A stretch of 38,312 nucleotides of DNA from Acidovorax sp. Its GTDB lineage: Bacteria; Pseudomonadota; Gammaproteobacteria; Burkholderiales; Burkholderiaceae_C. The position numbers and the translations under genes are program-made. Below the pieces are notes generated by a model that did no database searches, had not been told where the DNA came from, and saw only the letters and a program-made list of their open reading frames with translations. How positions within the stretch are numbered: position 1 is the first letter of the stretch; each line of letters starts with the position of its first letter. The stretch spans positions 1 through 38,312 of the forward strand of contig JAITLO010000030.1 in NCBI GenBank assembly GCA_031277855.1, written 5' to 3'. Positions 1 through 9,100 of this stretch are shown one piece after another.

Positions 1-2931
1 CAGACCGTGGCCCTGAATGGTCCGGATGCGAACGGCAACTACAGCTTCACGGTACCTGCAGGCACCACAGGTGGCATCCAGGTGCAAGTGCAGACAGTGG
101 ACGACCAAGTGTTCGAAGGGCCGGAGCTGCTGACGCTGACGGCGACGCTGAGCGGCAGCACGGCCAACGGCACACCGCTGCCAGCAGGCATCACCGACAC
201 AGGCTCGGGCACGATCGTCGACCAAAACCCTGTTGAGCCGGGTTCAGAGTCGGCGGGAGGGAAAGTTGAAGGCGTGGAGGACACTGAGCTGACGATTAAA
301 TGGAGTGATTTGAAAATCATCAGCACCAAGCCCGACCTGGGGATTTACATTGCCTCATTGCCTGTGAATGGCGTGCTCAAATTTAATGGTGAGGTGCTCA
401 CATCCAAGGATTTGGAAGGCTTAGGAAAGTACATCAGCCAAGCGGATATCGCCGCAGGAAAATTGATATTTGTACCTGCAGCTAATGAGTCCGGTTTTGA
501 TGGCCTCAATGGGGGAGAAGGTGAAGGTAACCGGATGGGTGACTATGCATCATTTGGTTTCAGACCTGCAATCGGAGAGTACGCAGGGGATATCGCCAAG
601 CTGGTGATTGACATCAAGCCTGTCGTGGATGCTCCTTCGATTGATTTGACCAAGCTGACGACCGAGTCGGTGCGTATCCCCGAGATCAAGGTGACAGTGA
701 CAGAAGGCTCCATTGTTATGAGTGGAGGCAATGTTAAAGTTTCTGGTCTGGAGTTGGTAACACCTGGCGGGTCGAATGCAATTGGTCCAAACAACAAGGC
801 TGAGCTGATTGATATTCGTAGTGGATTTGGTAATATCACCAATATTGCTGCAGAGGTTAAAGATTACTTATTGCTTGGAAAGGATTTTGTGAAATACAAG
901 ATCGTGGGTAGTTATTCTGGAGGAACGTTCTCCGGGAACATCACAGATCTTGATACTGGTAAGACAATCACGGTAAGCCATCTTGGTGGTTTGATATTCG
1001 CTGATGGAAATACCAGCTACTTGCCCTCGACATCGACAACTACGATGACAACAGGCGGCTTTGATCGTGTGGTTGTCGAATTGGATGCAATGCTGGGCGA
1101 AGACCGTGATGGCAGCGAATCACTGTCTGATATCACCCTCAGTGGCCTGAATGGCGCGACCGTGGAGTCCATTGTGGACAAGAGCGGAAAACCGATAGCA
1201 TTTACGTCCAATAGCGATGGTACGGTGACGATTCTCAATGCTGGCCACACCAGTATGGAAGACGTGAAGATCACGATCAAGGTACCCTTGGATGCCGGAA
1301 ATCTGGAGCTGCGCGCCGAGGTCTCTGCCAATGAACAGGGGCTGGCCGACAGTGACAAGGTAACGGTATCGGACGGTTTGTCGCTGGCTGCGTATACCAC
1401 TTTGACGGGGGGCGTTGGTGGCGACAACTTGAACGGTACGGGAGGCAATGACTTGGTAGTCTCCGACGTGCAAGGGCTGCAGATACTGCCAGGAAAGAAC
1501 TACAACATCGCCTTGATTGTCGACACTTCCGGAAGCATGGGAGCTACTGCGGTTGCCAATGCGGTGAAATCTTTGAAAGATGTAGTCAACCAACTGATAG
1601 CGAGTGCCAAGGGGAATAATTCCGGAACAGTTAATCTTTACCTTTCCGACTTTGATGACAAGGTGCAAGGTTCTGTGAGTATCAATCTCAAGAATTTTGT
1701 CGATGCTAATAATGATGGATTCCCGGATGTCGTACAGGCGCTATTGAATTCAATGACAAGTGGTGGTGGTACCAACTATGAGGCTGCCTTTAAGGCCGCT
1801 GCGAATTGGTTCTATTCGACTTCCGTTACATCTAATCCTGGTACCAATCTGACGTACTTCATCACAGATGGTCTTCCGACTTACTATCAAGCGAATAGTA
1901 CGAGTGGGGCATCGAACCCAGACGGAAAGGGTGGCTTTGAAAAGTCAATATTAGCAGGTGATGGAATAAATACTACTGCCACGGTGAAGCAGCAATCCAA
2001 GGAAGCCTACGACTTACTTGCCAAGGTGTCTAACGTAGACGCTATTGGCTTGGGCCCATCGTTGAGCGCGAATGATCTGAAGGTCTACGACACAGATGGG
2101 GTGGTCCAGGCCAATATCGATGCTGCTAATCTCGCAGATGCCATTTTGGGTAAAAATAACAATTTACCTTTGGGCGATGACATCGTGCATGGTGGCAATG
2201 GCAACGATATTTTGTTTGGCGATCAGATCAAGATCGGGAATCTGGAAGGCTTTGCTGCACTGCAAAAGCTGGTGGCTGACAAGGTTGGAGGAGGTCTGGA
2301 GGCCAGCAAGGTGACTGTGGAGCAGGTGCATGACTACATCACCAAGCACCATGCCGATTTTGCCCAGCTGGAAACTGTGGGTGGAGGCAAAGACGAGTTG
2401 CACGGTGGTGCCGGCAATGACATCCTGTACGGCCAAGGCGGTGACGACAAGCTGTTTGGAGATGAAGGCAACGACATCCTGTATGGCGGAACCGGCAATG
2501 ACTACTTGGATGGTGGCACTGGCAACGACATCTTGGTGGGAGGCAAGGGCAACGACACCTTGATTGGCGGCGAGGGTGACGATATTTTTGTCTGGCTCAA
2601 GGGCGACCAGGGCACTGTGGCGGCGCCGGCAGCAGATGTCGTCAAGGACTTCGGCAATGGCAACGACAAGCTGGACCTGCGTGACCTGTTGCAAGGCGAG
2701 GAAAAAGTGACGGATCTCAGCAAGTTCCTGCACTTCGGTATCGAAAATGGCAGCACAGTGATCAAGGTTTCCAGCGCAGGGGGGCTGACAGCCACAGGCG
2801 CTAACTTTGACCAGAAGATCACGCTGGAAGGTGTGAACTGGAGTGCGGCAGATACCGCTTCTGCTCAAAACGATTTGATCAAGGACTTGATCAAACAAGG
2901 GAAGTTGCTTGTCGACGGCAACCACCAATAA
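1..2931 (+). CDS. Giant RTX adhesin (LapA/BapA-like), C-terminal part
   Basis: The frame is open from base 1, so the N-terminus lies outside the window; 976 residues are visible. In order they show: the end of an Ig-like repeat (to about residue 75); a cadherin-like stretch (about 80-205); a module of roughly 250 residues shared with the second adhesin (about 211-463); a von Willebrand A domain with MIDAS motif DTSGSM (codons from 1522), GGGTNY and TDG; RTX nonapeptides of the GGxGNDxL type (about 2185-2215 and 2390-2580); and a C-terminal type I secretion region. Known family role: surface attachment and biofilm formation, with export by a type I system and Ca2+-dependent folding of the RTX repeats outside the cell. 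lapG- and lapD-like genes follow directly, so this is probably their LapA-type substrate, but its retention module cannot be seen here. GC content looks lower in the middle (about 240-2150) than in the flanks. Confidence 0.9.
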   Translation, partial: QTVALNGPDANGNYSFTVPAGTTGGIQVQVQTVDDQVFEGPELLTLTATLSGSTANGTPLPAGITDTGSGTIVDQNPVEPGSESAGGKVEGVEDTELTIKWSDLKIISTKPDLGIYIASLPVNGVLKFNGEVLTSKDLEGLGKYISQADIAAGKLIFVPAANESGFDGLNGGEGEGNRMGDYASFGFRPAIGEYAGDIAKLVIDIKPVVDAPSIDLTKLTTESVRIPEIKVTVTEGSIVMSGGNVKVSGLELVTPGGSNAIGPNNKAELIDIRSGFGNITNIAAEVKDYLLLGKDFVKYKIVGSYSGGTFSGNITDLDTGKTITVSHLGGLIFADGNTSYLPSTSTTTMTTGGFDRVVVELDAMLGEDRDGSESLSDITLSGLNGATVESIVDKSGKPIAFTSNSDGTVTILNAGHTSMEDVKITIKVPLDAGNLELRAEVSANEQGLADSDKVTVSDGLSLAAYTTLTGGVGGDNLNGTGGNDLVVSDVQGLQILPGKNYNIALIVDTSGSMGATAVANAVKSLKDVVNQLIASAKGNNSGTVNLYLSDFDDKVQGSVSINLKNFVDANNDGFPDVVQALLNSMTSGGGTNYEAAFKAAANWFYSTSVTSNPGTNLTYFITDGLPTYYQANSTSGASNPDGKGGFEKSILAGDGINTTATVKQQSKEAYDLLAKVSNVDAIGLGPSLSANDLKVYDTDGVVQANIDAANLADAILGKNNNLPLGDDIVHGGNGNDILFGDQIKIGNLEGFAALQKLVADKVGGGLEASKVTVEQVHDYITKHHADFAQLETVGGGKDELHGGAGNDILYGQGGDDKLFGDEGNDILYGGTGNDYLDGGTGNDILVGGKGNDTLIGGEGDDIFVWLKGDQGTVAAPAADVVKDFGNGNDKLDLRDLLQGEEKVTDLSKFLHFGIENGSTVIKVSSAGGLTATGANFDQKITLEGVNWSAADTASAQNDLIKDLIKQGKLLVDGNHQ

Positions 2932-2990
2932 CAGATGCCGGGGGAGATGAAAGTCTTCTCCAGCACTGTTGAATGCTGAAAAGCATTTCT

Positions 2991-3026
2991 AGAGCGCATG
3001 TACATTGCTACATGCGCTCTTTTTTT
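2991..3026 (+). terminator. Intrinsic terminator after the first adhesin gene
   Basis: A perfect 12-bp stem (AGAGCGCATGTA at 2991-3002 pairing with TACATGCGCTCT at 3009-3020) with a 6-nt loop runs into a T tract ending at 3026. It lies 59 bases past the adhesin stop codon and should separate that transcript from lapG-lapD. Confidence 0.9.
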
Positions 3027-3079
3027 GATTGCAAGTGCTACGGATGTGGGGCATGTTGAGTGGTTCACATCCTCCGGGT

Positions 3080-3105
3080 AAAGTGTGAAAGTATTTGCAC
3101 ACTTT
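3080..3105. promoter_or_regulatory. Inverted repeat upstream of the lapG-like gene
   Basis: AAAGTGTG (3080-3087) and CACACTTT (3098-3105) form a perfect inverted repeat with a 10-nt AT-rich spacer, followed by more T residues. It sits about 80 bases before lapG, in the only gap where a lapGD promoter could lie. It could be a regulator site or a weak hairpin; the sequence does not decide. Confidence 0.35.
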
Positions 3106-3183
3106 TTGTATTTTGGGATGAACTCTCTGTCTTGATCCCTGCCAAGTGCAGGCGTTTCCTGCCTGCTTTGTCTTGCTCACCTT

Positions 3184-3915
3184 TTGTTCCAGTCCGTGAC
3201 CACTCCCTTGACTTCACCACCTGTTCGGCTATCTCGTCGGCAGCTGCTGTGGGCCTTGCGTGGGGCTGCTGTGGCGGCGGTGCTCCCGGTCACGCTGTGG
3301 CCGCGGGGCACAGCGCAGGCGCTGGAGTTTCAGGTGGCGCAGATGCGCCAGAGCATGCAGGCGCGCTTTGGCGAGGGTGGGGTGCAGCGGCTGGAAGCCT
3401 GGCTGTCCATGCTAGACCAGCAGGCGGGGCGCTCGGTGCCTGCACAGCTGAAGGCGGTGAATGATTTCTGGAACCAGAACGTGGTGGGTTCCGAAGACAT
3501 TCTGATCTGGGGTGAGCAGGAGTACTGGGCCACACCGCTGGAGACCTTGGGCAAGCGCGCGGGTGATTGCGAAGACTATGTGATTGGCAAGTATTTCTCG
3601 CTGCAGCGCCTGGGATTGCCGGTAGAGAAGCTGCGCTTCATCTATGTGCGCGCACGGATAGGCGGCATAGGCAGCACGCAAAGCATTGCCCACATGGTGC
3701 TGGGCTATTACGAAACGCCACAGTCAGAACCCCTGGTGCTGGACAATTTGCTGGGCAATATGCTGCCAGCCAGTCAGCGCAAAGACTTGACGCCTGTGTT
3801 CAGCTTCAATGCCCAGGGCATTTATGTGGCGGGCGCGCAGCCTGCGTCGGTGGAGCGCATCAGCCGCTGGAAGGGGCTGCTGGCTCGCATGAAGCAAGAA
3901 GGATTCATGCCATGA
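3184..3915 (+). CDS. lapG: LapG-like periplasmic cysteine protease (BTLCP family)
   Basis: About 243 residues, the usual size for LapG, a Ca2+-dependent transglutaminase-like protease that cuts the N-terminal retention module of LapA-type adhesins in the periplasm. The catalytic triad is visible: C129 in GDCEDY (whose flanking acidic residues match the Ca2+ site), H170 in AHMVLGYY and D187 in VLDN. The N-terminus carries SRRQLLW followed by a hydrophobic stretch and an AQA cleavage-like site, resembling a twin-arginine signal. The start is uncertain: TTG 3184, GTG 3196 and TTG 3208 are all in frame after the stop at 3133-3135, and none has a good ribosome binding site. The gene is followed 57 bases later by lapD on the same strand, the canonical partner order. 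Confidence 0.9.
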   Translation: MFQSVTTPLTSPPVRLSRRQLLWALRGAAVAAVLPVTLWPRGTAQALEFQVAQMRQSMQARFGEGGVQRLEAWLSMLDQQAGRSVPAQLKAVNDFWNQNVVGSEDILIWGEQEYWATPLETLGKRAGDCEDYVIGKYFSLQRLGLPVEKLRFIYVRARIGGIGSTQSIAHMVLGYYETPQSEPLVLDNLLGNMLPASQRKDLTPVFSFNAQGIYVAGAQPASVERISRWKGLLARMKQEGFMP

Positions 3916-3972
3916 AGGCCTGCTGTTCGGTGGAAGTGAGCCTGTGGTCGAACAAAGAAGAACGAGGTTGAT

Positions 3973-5946
3973 ATGTCGTTGTTAAGACATCTGCTGCTGA
4001 GTGTGAGCGTGGCAATTGTGGTGATTCTGGGAGGCACACTGTGGCTGAGCATGAGCTCGGCCCGACAGTACCTGGATGGCCAGTTGCAGTCGCAAAGCGA
4101 GAACGCGGTCTCGGCCTTGGCGCTGTCGCTGTCGCAACCCGGGAATCAAGACCCGGTCACACGCGAGTTGCTGATGATGGCCTTGTTCGACAGCGGACAG
4201 TTTCGCGCCATTCGCCTGGCCGATCCCAATGGCGAGACTTTGTTTGAGCGCAGCCATCCCGAAAGCCATGACAGTGCCACGGCGCCCCGCTGGTTTTCTC
4301 GCTTGCTGCCATTGAGTACGCCTGAAGCGGCGCGTGCCATCAGCGATGGCTGGACCCAGGTGGGCCAGCTGACGGTGAAGGTGGACAACGCTTTTGCCCG
4401 CGATGCCTTATGGCGCAGCAGTGTGCGCACCTTGCTGTTGGTTGTGTTGGCAGGCGGCGTGTGGGCGGTCTTTGTGGCCTTGCTGATCCGCTGGTTCCGT
4501 CGCGTGCTCAGTGAAGAAATTTCTGCCCAGGTGCTGGCTATTGGCTCGAACGCACAGGCACCAAGCCCTTCGGTACGGCCCGTGGTGGCCGAACTGACGG
4601 CGGTCATGCATGCCATCAGCGATACGCGGGAGCGCGTGCGTGCCACGGCGCAGGAGCAGACCCAGCGTATTGAATCGCTGGAAGTGGAGGTCAATCGCGA
4701 CCCGGTCACCCAACTGCCCAACCGCAAGTACTTTATGAACGAGCTGCGCCGCGTGCTGCAGGGGGAAATCGGGGCCGATGGCCAGTCGGTACCCGTGGGC
4801 GGTCATGTGCTGTTGTTCCGCCAACGTGATCTGCAGGCCTTGAATGCCCATATGAGCCGCGCCCAGGCCGACGCCTGGCTGGCTTCTGTGGCCGAACGCG
4901 TAGGCCTGAGCTTGAGCCTGGATGAAGGTGGTGCAGCCAACACCATGCTGGCGCGCCTGAACGGTTCGGACTTTGTGCTGCTGTTGCCAGGCATGGAAGG
5001 CCCAGCGGCCATGCACCTGGTGCAGCAAGTCAAACATGATTTGCAGGCCCTGCGCCAGCCCATTGGCCCTGGCCAATGGTGTCGTTGGGCCTATGCATTG
5101 ACCGATTACGGCAGCGGTGCCACCGTCAGTGGACTGCTGTCGCGGCTGGACGAGGCCTTGATGCGCAGCGAAAGCGTGGGTCAGGACGAGGTGGAATACC
5201 TGACCGACAACGGACCGCGCAGCAGCGTGGGCGAGCAGCAATGGCAGCAGGTACTGGTGCAGGCACTGACTGAAGAGCGTTTGCAACTGCAAATCAGTGC
5301 TCAGCACTACGCCAGGGCAGATGAGCATGTACAGCGATGCGAAGCCTCGTTGACGTTGATCGATACCAGCGGCGCGCCATTGCAAGGCGCACTCTTCTTG
5401 CCGGTGGCGGTGCGTTTGGGGTTGTCTGCCGCATTTGACGTGCGCGCTGTGCAGTTGGGGCAGCGCTGGTTGGAGCAGCACCAGACCGAGACCCTGGTGG
5501 TCAAGGTATCGCTGCCATCCTTGGCGGACAGTGGCTTTCTGCCGCAGTTGCGTGCTCTGTGGTCGCAACCGGGCCACTGGCAGCAGCGGCTGTTGGTGGA
5601 GCTTGACGCCCATGGCTTGGCAGCCTATCCCGAAGAGATGGAAAGCTTGGCACGCATGGCAGAAGAGGCTGGCGTGAAGATAGGTTTGCGCCGTTTGGAG
5701 CATGAACCCATGGCCTTGGCGCGCCTGCACAAATTGCCGCTGTGCTACGTCAAGCTGGGCAGTGACTTCGCTTTGCAAGCCAGCACCAGTCCCGGAAGCC
5801 AGCACCTGCTGCATGCCATGGTGGCTACGGCCCAGGCCTTGCAGCTGCAGGTTTACCTAGCAGGCCATGTCGATGCAGAGGCCGCCATCACCCTGGAGCA
5901 GCAAGGCATTTATGTGTCCCAGGCCGAAGGTCGCACGCAGGGGTGA
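3973..5946 (+). CDS. lapD: LapD-like c-di-GMP receptor, inner membrane
   Basis: This 657-residue protein has the LapD layout: membrane segment about 8-27, a periplasmic LapD/MoxY-type domain about 30-150, a second membrane segment about 153-175, a HAMP region, then GGDEF and EAL domains. Both enzymatic motifs are degenerate: NGSDF (330-334) replaces GGDEF, and CEASL (456-460) replaces the EAL motif. It should therefore bind c-di-GMP rather than make or break it. The periplasmic GW pair (126-127) matches the tryptophan that contacts LapG in Pseudomonas LapD. Inferred role: when c-di-GMP is bound it sequesters LapG, protecting adhesins from release. The start is supported by ACGAGG at 3962-3967. 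It is probably co-transcribed with lapG. Confidence 0.92.
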   Translation: MSLLRHLLLSVSVAIVVILGGTLWLSMSSARQYLDGQLQSQSENAVSALALSLSQPGNQDPVTRELLMMALFDSGQFRAIRLADPNGETLFERSHPESHDSATAPRWFSRLLPLSTPEAARAISDGWTQVGQLTVKVDNAFARDALWRSSVRTLLLVVLAGGVWAVFVALLIRWFRRVLSEEISAQVLAIGSNAQAPSPSVRPVVAELTAVMHAISDTRERVRATAQEQTQRIESLEVEVNRDPVTQLPNRKYFMNELRRVLQGEIGADGQSVPVGGHVLLFRQRDLQALNAHMSRAQADAWLASVAERVGLSLSLDEGGAANTMLARLNGSDFVLLLPGMEGPAAMHLVQQVKHDLQALRQPIGPGQWCRWAYALTDYGSGATVSGLLSRLDEALMRSESVGQDEVEYLTDNGPRSSVGEQQWQQVLVQALTEERLQLQISAQHYARADEHVQRCEASLTLIDTSGAPLQGALFLPVAVRLGLSAAFDVRAVQLGQRWLEQHQTETLVVKVSLPSLADSGFLPQLRALWSQPGHWQQRLLVELDAHGLAAYPEEMESLARMAEEAGVKIGLRRLEHEPMALARLHKLPLCYVKLGSDFALQASTSPGSQHLLHAMVATAQALQLQVYLAGHVDAEAAITLEQQGIYVSQAEGRTQG

Positions 5947-6183
5947 GCATATGGGCATGAGCCAATGCGTCCTGCTTGGCAGGGCCACTATGCCGCTGTC
6001 GCCAGAACAAGACGCTTTTATTTGCTCTGGCGCAAACTTACGAGACGGTAATCTGTAAGTAATTGAAAATGGCGGAGGCGCCAGTGGCAAAAATGTAGGT
6101 GCGTTCCTACTATGCTGTCAGCAATGGAAGGGGAGCTGGGAGGCTACCTTTTCTTACTGAAATCAGCAAAAGGAATACGCTCA

Positions 6184-9100
6184 ATGGCCACGACCACCGT
6201 TCTCGTCACGCAATTAACCGGGCAGGCCTGGGTGCGGGATACTGATGGCAACTTGACCGCGCTGCGCGAAGGCATGCGCATTGCTGCAGATGCCCAGGTG
6301 GTGACTGCTTCCGGCAGCACCGTACAGCTGCAGGCCGATGGACAGCCTCCGCTGACGCTGGGCGAAAGCCAGAATGTGGCCCTGGACCCCGAGCTGTTTG
6401 ACGATATTCCTGCCAGTGAAGCCGCAGTACCCGTTGCAGTGGATCCCATGGTGGACCAACTGATTGCGGCCATCAATGCGGGCCAGGATCCCTTGGATAT
6501 TCTGGAGCCCGCAGCGGCCACATTGTCGGGTGGCGGTGGTGGTGGCAGCACTTTTGTACGGCTGTCCCAGGTGCTGGAAAGCACTGCGCCGCTGAATTTG
6601 GCCTACCCCCGCGGTATCACGGGAGTGCCCGAGGAGCGACGCGGCGGAGAGGCCTCTGAGCAAGCACAGGATAGTCCGACCACGCCCATAGAGCCAACGG
6701 GTCCGACCGACCCCACCACGCCAACGACGCCGGTAGATCCGACGGACCCCACCACGCCAACGACGCCGGTGGACCCGACCGATCCCACTACGCCCACAAC
6801 GCCGGTAGATCCGACGGACCCCACGACGCCAACCACGCCGGTGGATCCAACGGATCCCACCACACCGACAACGCCGGTCGACCCGACAGACCCCACCACG
6901 CCGACGACTCCGGTGGACCCGACCGATCCCACCACGCCGACCACGCCGGTGGATCCAACCGACCCCACGACGCCAACGACGCCAGTGGATCCAACCGATC
7001 CCACCACGCCGACTACGCCGGTGGATCCAACCGATCCCACCACGCCGACTACGCCGGTGGATCCGACCGATCCCACGACACCGACCACGCCAGTGGATCC
7101 GACCGATCCCACGACACCAACGACGCCGGTGGACCCGACCGATCCGACGACGCCCACAACGCCGGTAGATCCGACCGATCCCACGACACCGACCACGCCG
7201 GTGGATCCAACGGATCCCACCACGCCAACAACACCGGTGGACCCGACTGATCCCACAACGCCGACAACACCGGTGGACCCGACCGGTCCCACCACGCCGA
7301 CCACGCCGGTGGACCCAACCGATCCCACAACGCCGACGACACCGGTAGATCCGACCGACCCCACTACGCCGACAACGCCGGTAGATCCGACGGACCCCAC
7401 GACGCCAACCACACCGGTAGATCCGACCGACCCCACTACGCCAACAACGCCGGTGGATCCGACCGATCCCACGACACCGACCACGCCAGTGGATCCAACA
7501 GATCCCACGACACCGACAACGCCGGTGGATCCAACCGATCCCACGACGCCGACAACACCGGTGGATCCAACCGATCCCACGACGCCGACGACACCGGTGG
7601 ATCCGACCGACCCCACTACGCCGACGACACCGGTGGATCCGACCGACCCCACGACACCGACAACACCGGTGGATCCAACCGATCCCACGACACCGACAAC
7701 ACCGGTGGATCCAACCGATCCCACTACGCCGACGACACCGGTAGATCCGACGGACCCCACGACACCGACAACACCGGTGGACCCGACTGATCCCACGACA
7801 CCGACAACGCCGGTAGATCCGACCGATCCCACGACACCGACAACACCGGTGGATCCAACCGATCCCACGACACCGACAACACCGGTAGATCCGACCGATC
7901 CCACGACACCAACTACGCCGGTAGATCCGACGGATCCCACTACGCCGACGACACCGGTAGATCCGACCGATCCCACGACACCGACAACACCGGTGGATCC
8001 GACCGATCCCACGACACCGACAACACCGGTGGATCCCTCGGGCCCGCCACCCTCCGTCACTATCTCGTTGAAGCAGACGGATGTGGAGCAGGTGCGCATT
8101 CCGGGCGAAACCATCTACACCAAGGATGGAAGCTCCATCTCCGTGGGTAACGGTGGTGTTCAGGTGGTTGGCATGGACAAGGCCCATGTGACGGCCGTGA
8201 CCTCAGACATGGGGAGAGGTACACAGCCCCATGCCGTGATCATTGACAAGGTGGGTTACAACCACACCACGGTGCTGGGCACCACCAATGTGACCGGTAC
8301 CTGGGACCCGGTGCACCAAAAGCCTGTGGACATTCTGGTGCTGCCCAAGGCCTTGGCCGACTATGACCTTTCCGGTCTGATTTATCAGGGGGGTGTCTGG
8401 AAGGGTACGATCAAGGACAAGGCATCGCCTGATACCTTGTCGCTGACTCTGGACCGCTTTGCCGGGATCTTGTTCGGTGACGGTCAGACCGTGGACAACG
8501 GCATGCCGGGCTTTGACCACCAAACGCCGGTCACAGGACATGACCTGGTGACGCTACAGCTGGATGCCGCGCTGGGCATGCCTGGTGATCCCAGCGATCA
8601 CATGTCTGATGTCACAGTCAGTGGCCTGGGCAATGCCGCAGTGGTGTCCATCCAATACCAGGGCCAGACCTTGGTGGAGGGGCGCGACTATAGCGTGAGC
8701 GGTGGTGTGTTGACGCTGTTCAACGGCTCCGGCTTGAGCATGGCGGATGTACAGATCAAGCTGCAGGTGCCGCTGGGGAGCCCGGATCTGAATCTGCACG
8801 CCGAAGTCTCTGCCACCAACCATTACGGCCATGACTCTGCGCACGATGATCTGTTGATCCATGTGGCTGCAGTGGATACGGGCGGTGGAGACGGTGGTGG
8901 AACCGACCCTGCGACGCATGTTGTGCCTGAGGTGCATCTGGAAGTCTCGTCGCACACCGTGGACACCACGGTCAGCACACCCAAGGACCCGCTGGCGGGC
9001 ACCACCGCAGTGAATGGCGGCGCCAAGGATCCCAGCGGCAATGGCTTCAATCTGGATGCCGCAGGGAATGTGGTGGCGATTGGTTTCAATGTCCGGGTAT

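Noticed and set aside
3080..3105. CRP-type site before lapG
   Set aside because: The half-sites are eight bases apart instead of six, and the second half reads GCACA instead of TCACA.
6000..6033. Terminator after lapD (CGCCAGA/TCTGGCG)
   Set aside because: The stem is only 7 bp with a 20-base loop and no T tract on either side.
6703..8034. CRISPR array
   Set aside because: The units are contiguous with no unique spacers, keep an open frame and encode a perfect peptide repeat.
6603..8187. Two long antisense reading frames over the repeat, one giving a collagen-like GSTGVVGVVGSV repeat protein
   Set aside because: A 36-base repeat without stops opens all frames together. There is no ribosome site, signal or family match, and the plus frame carries the retention module and RTX tail.
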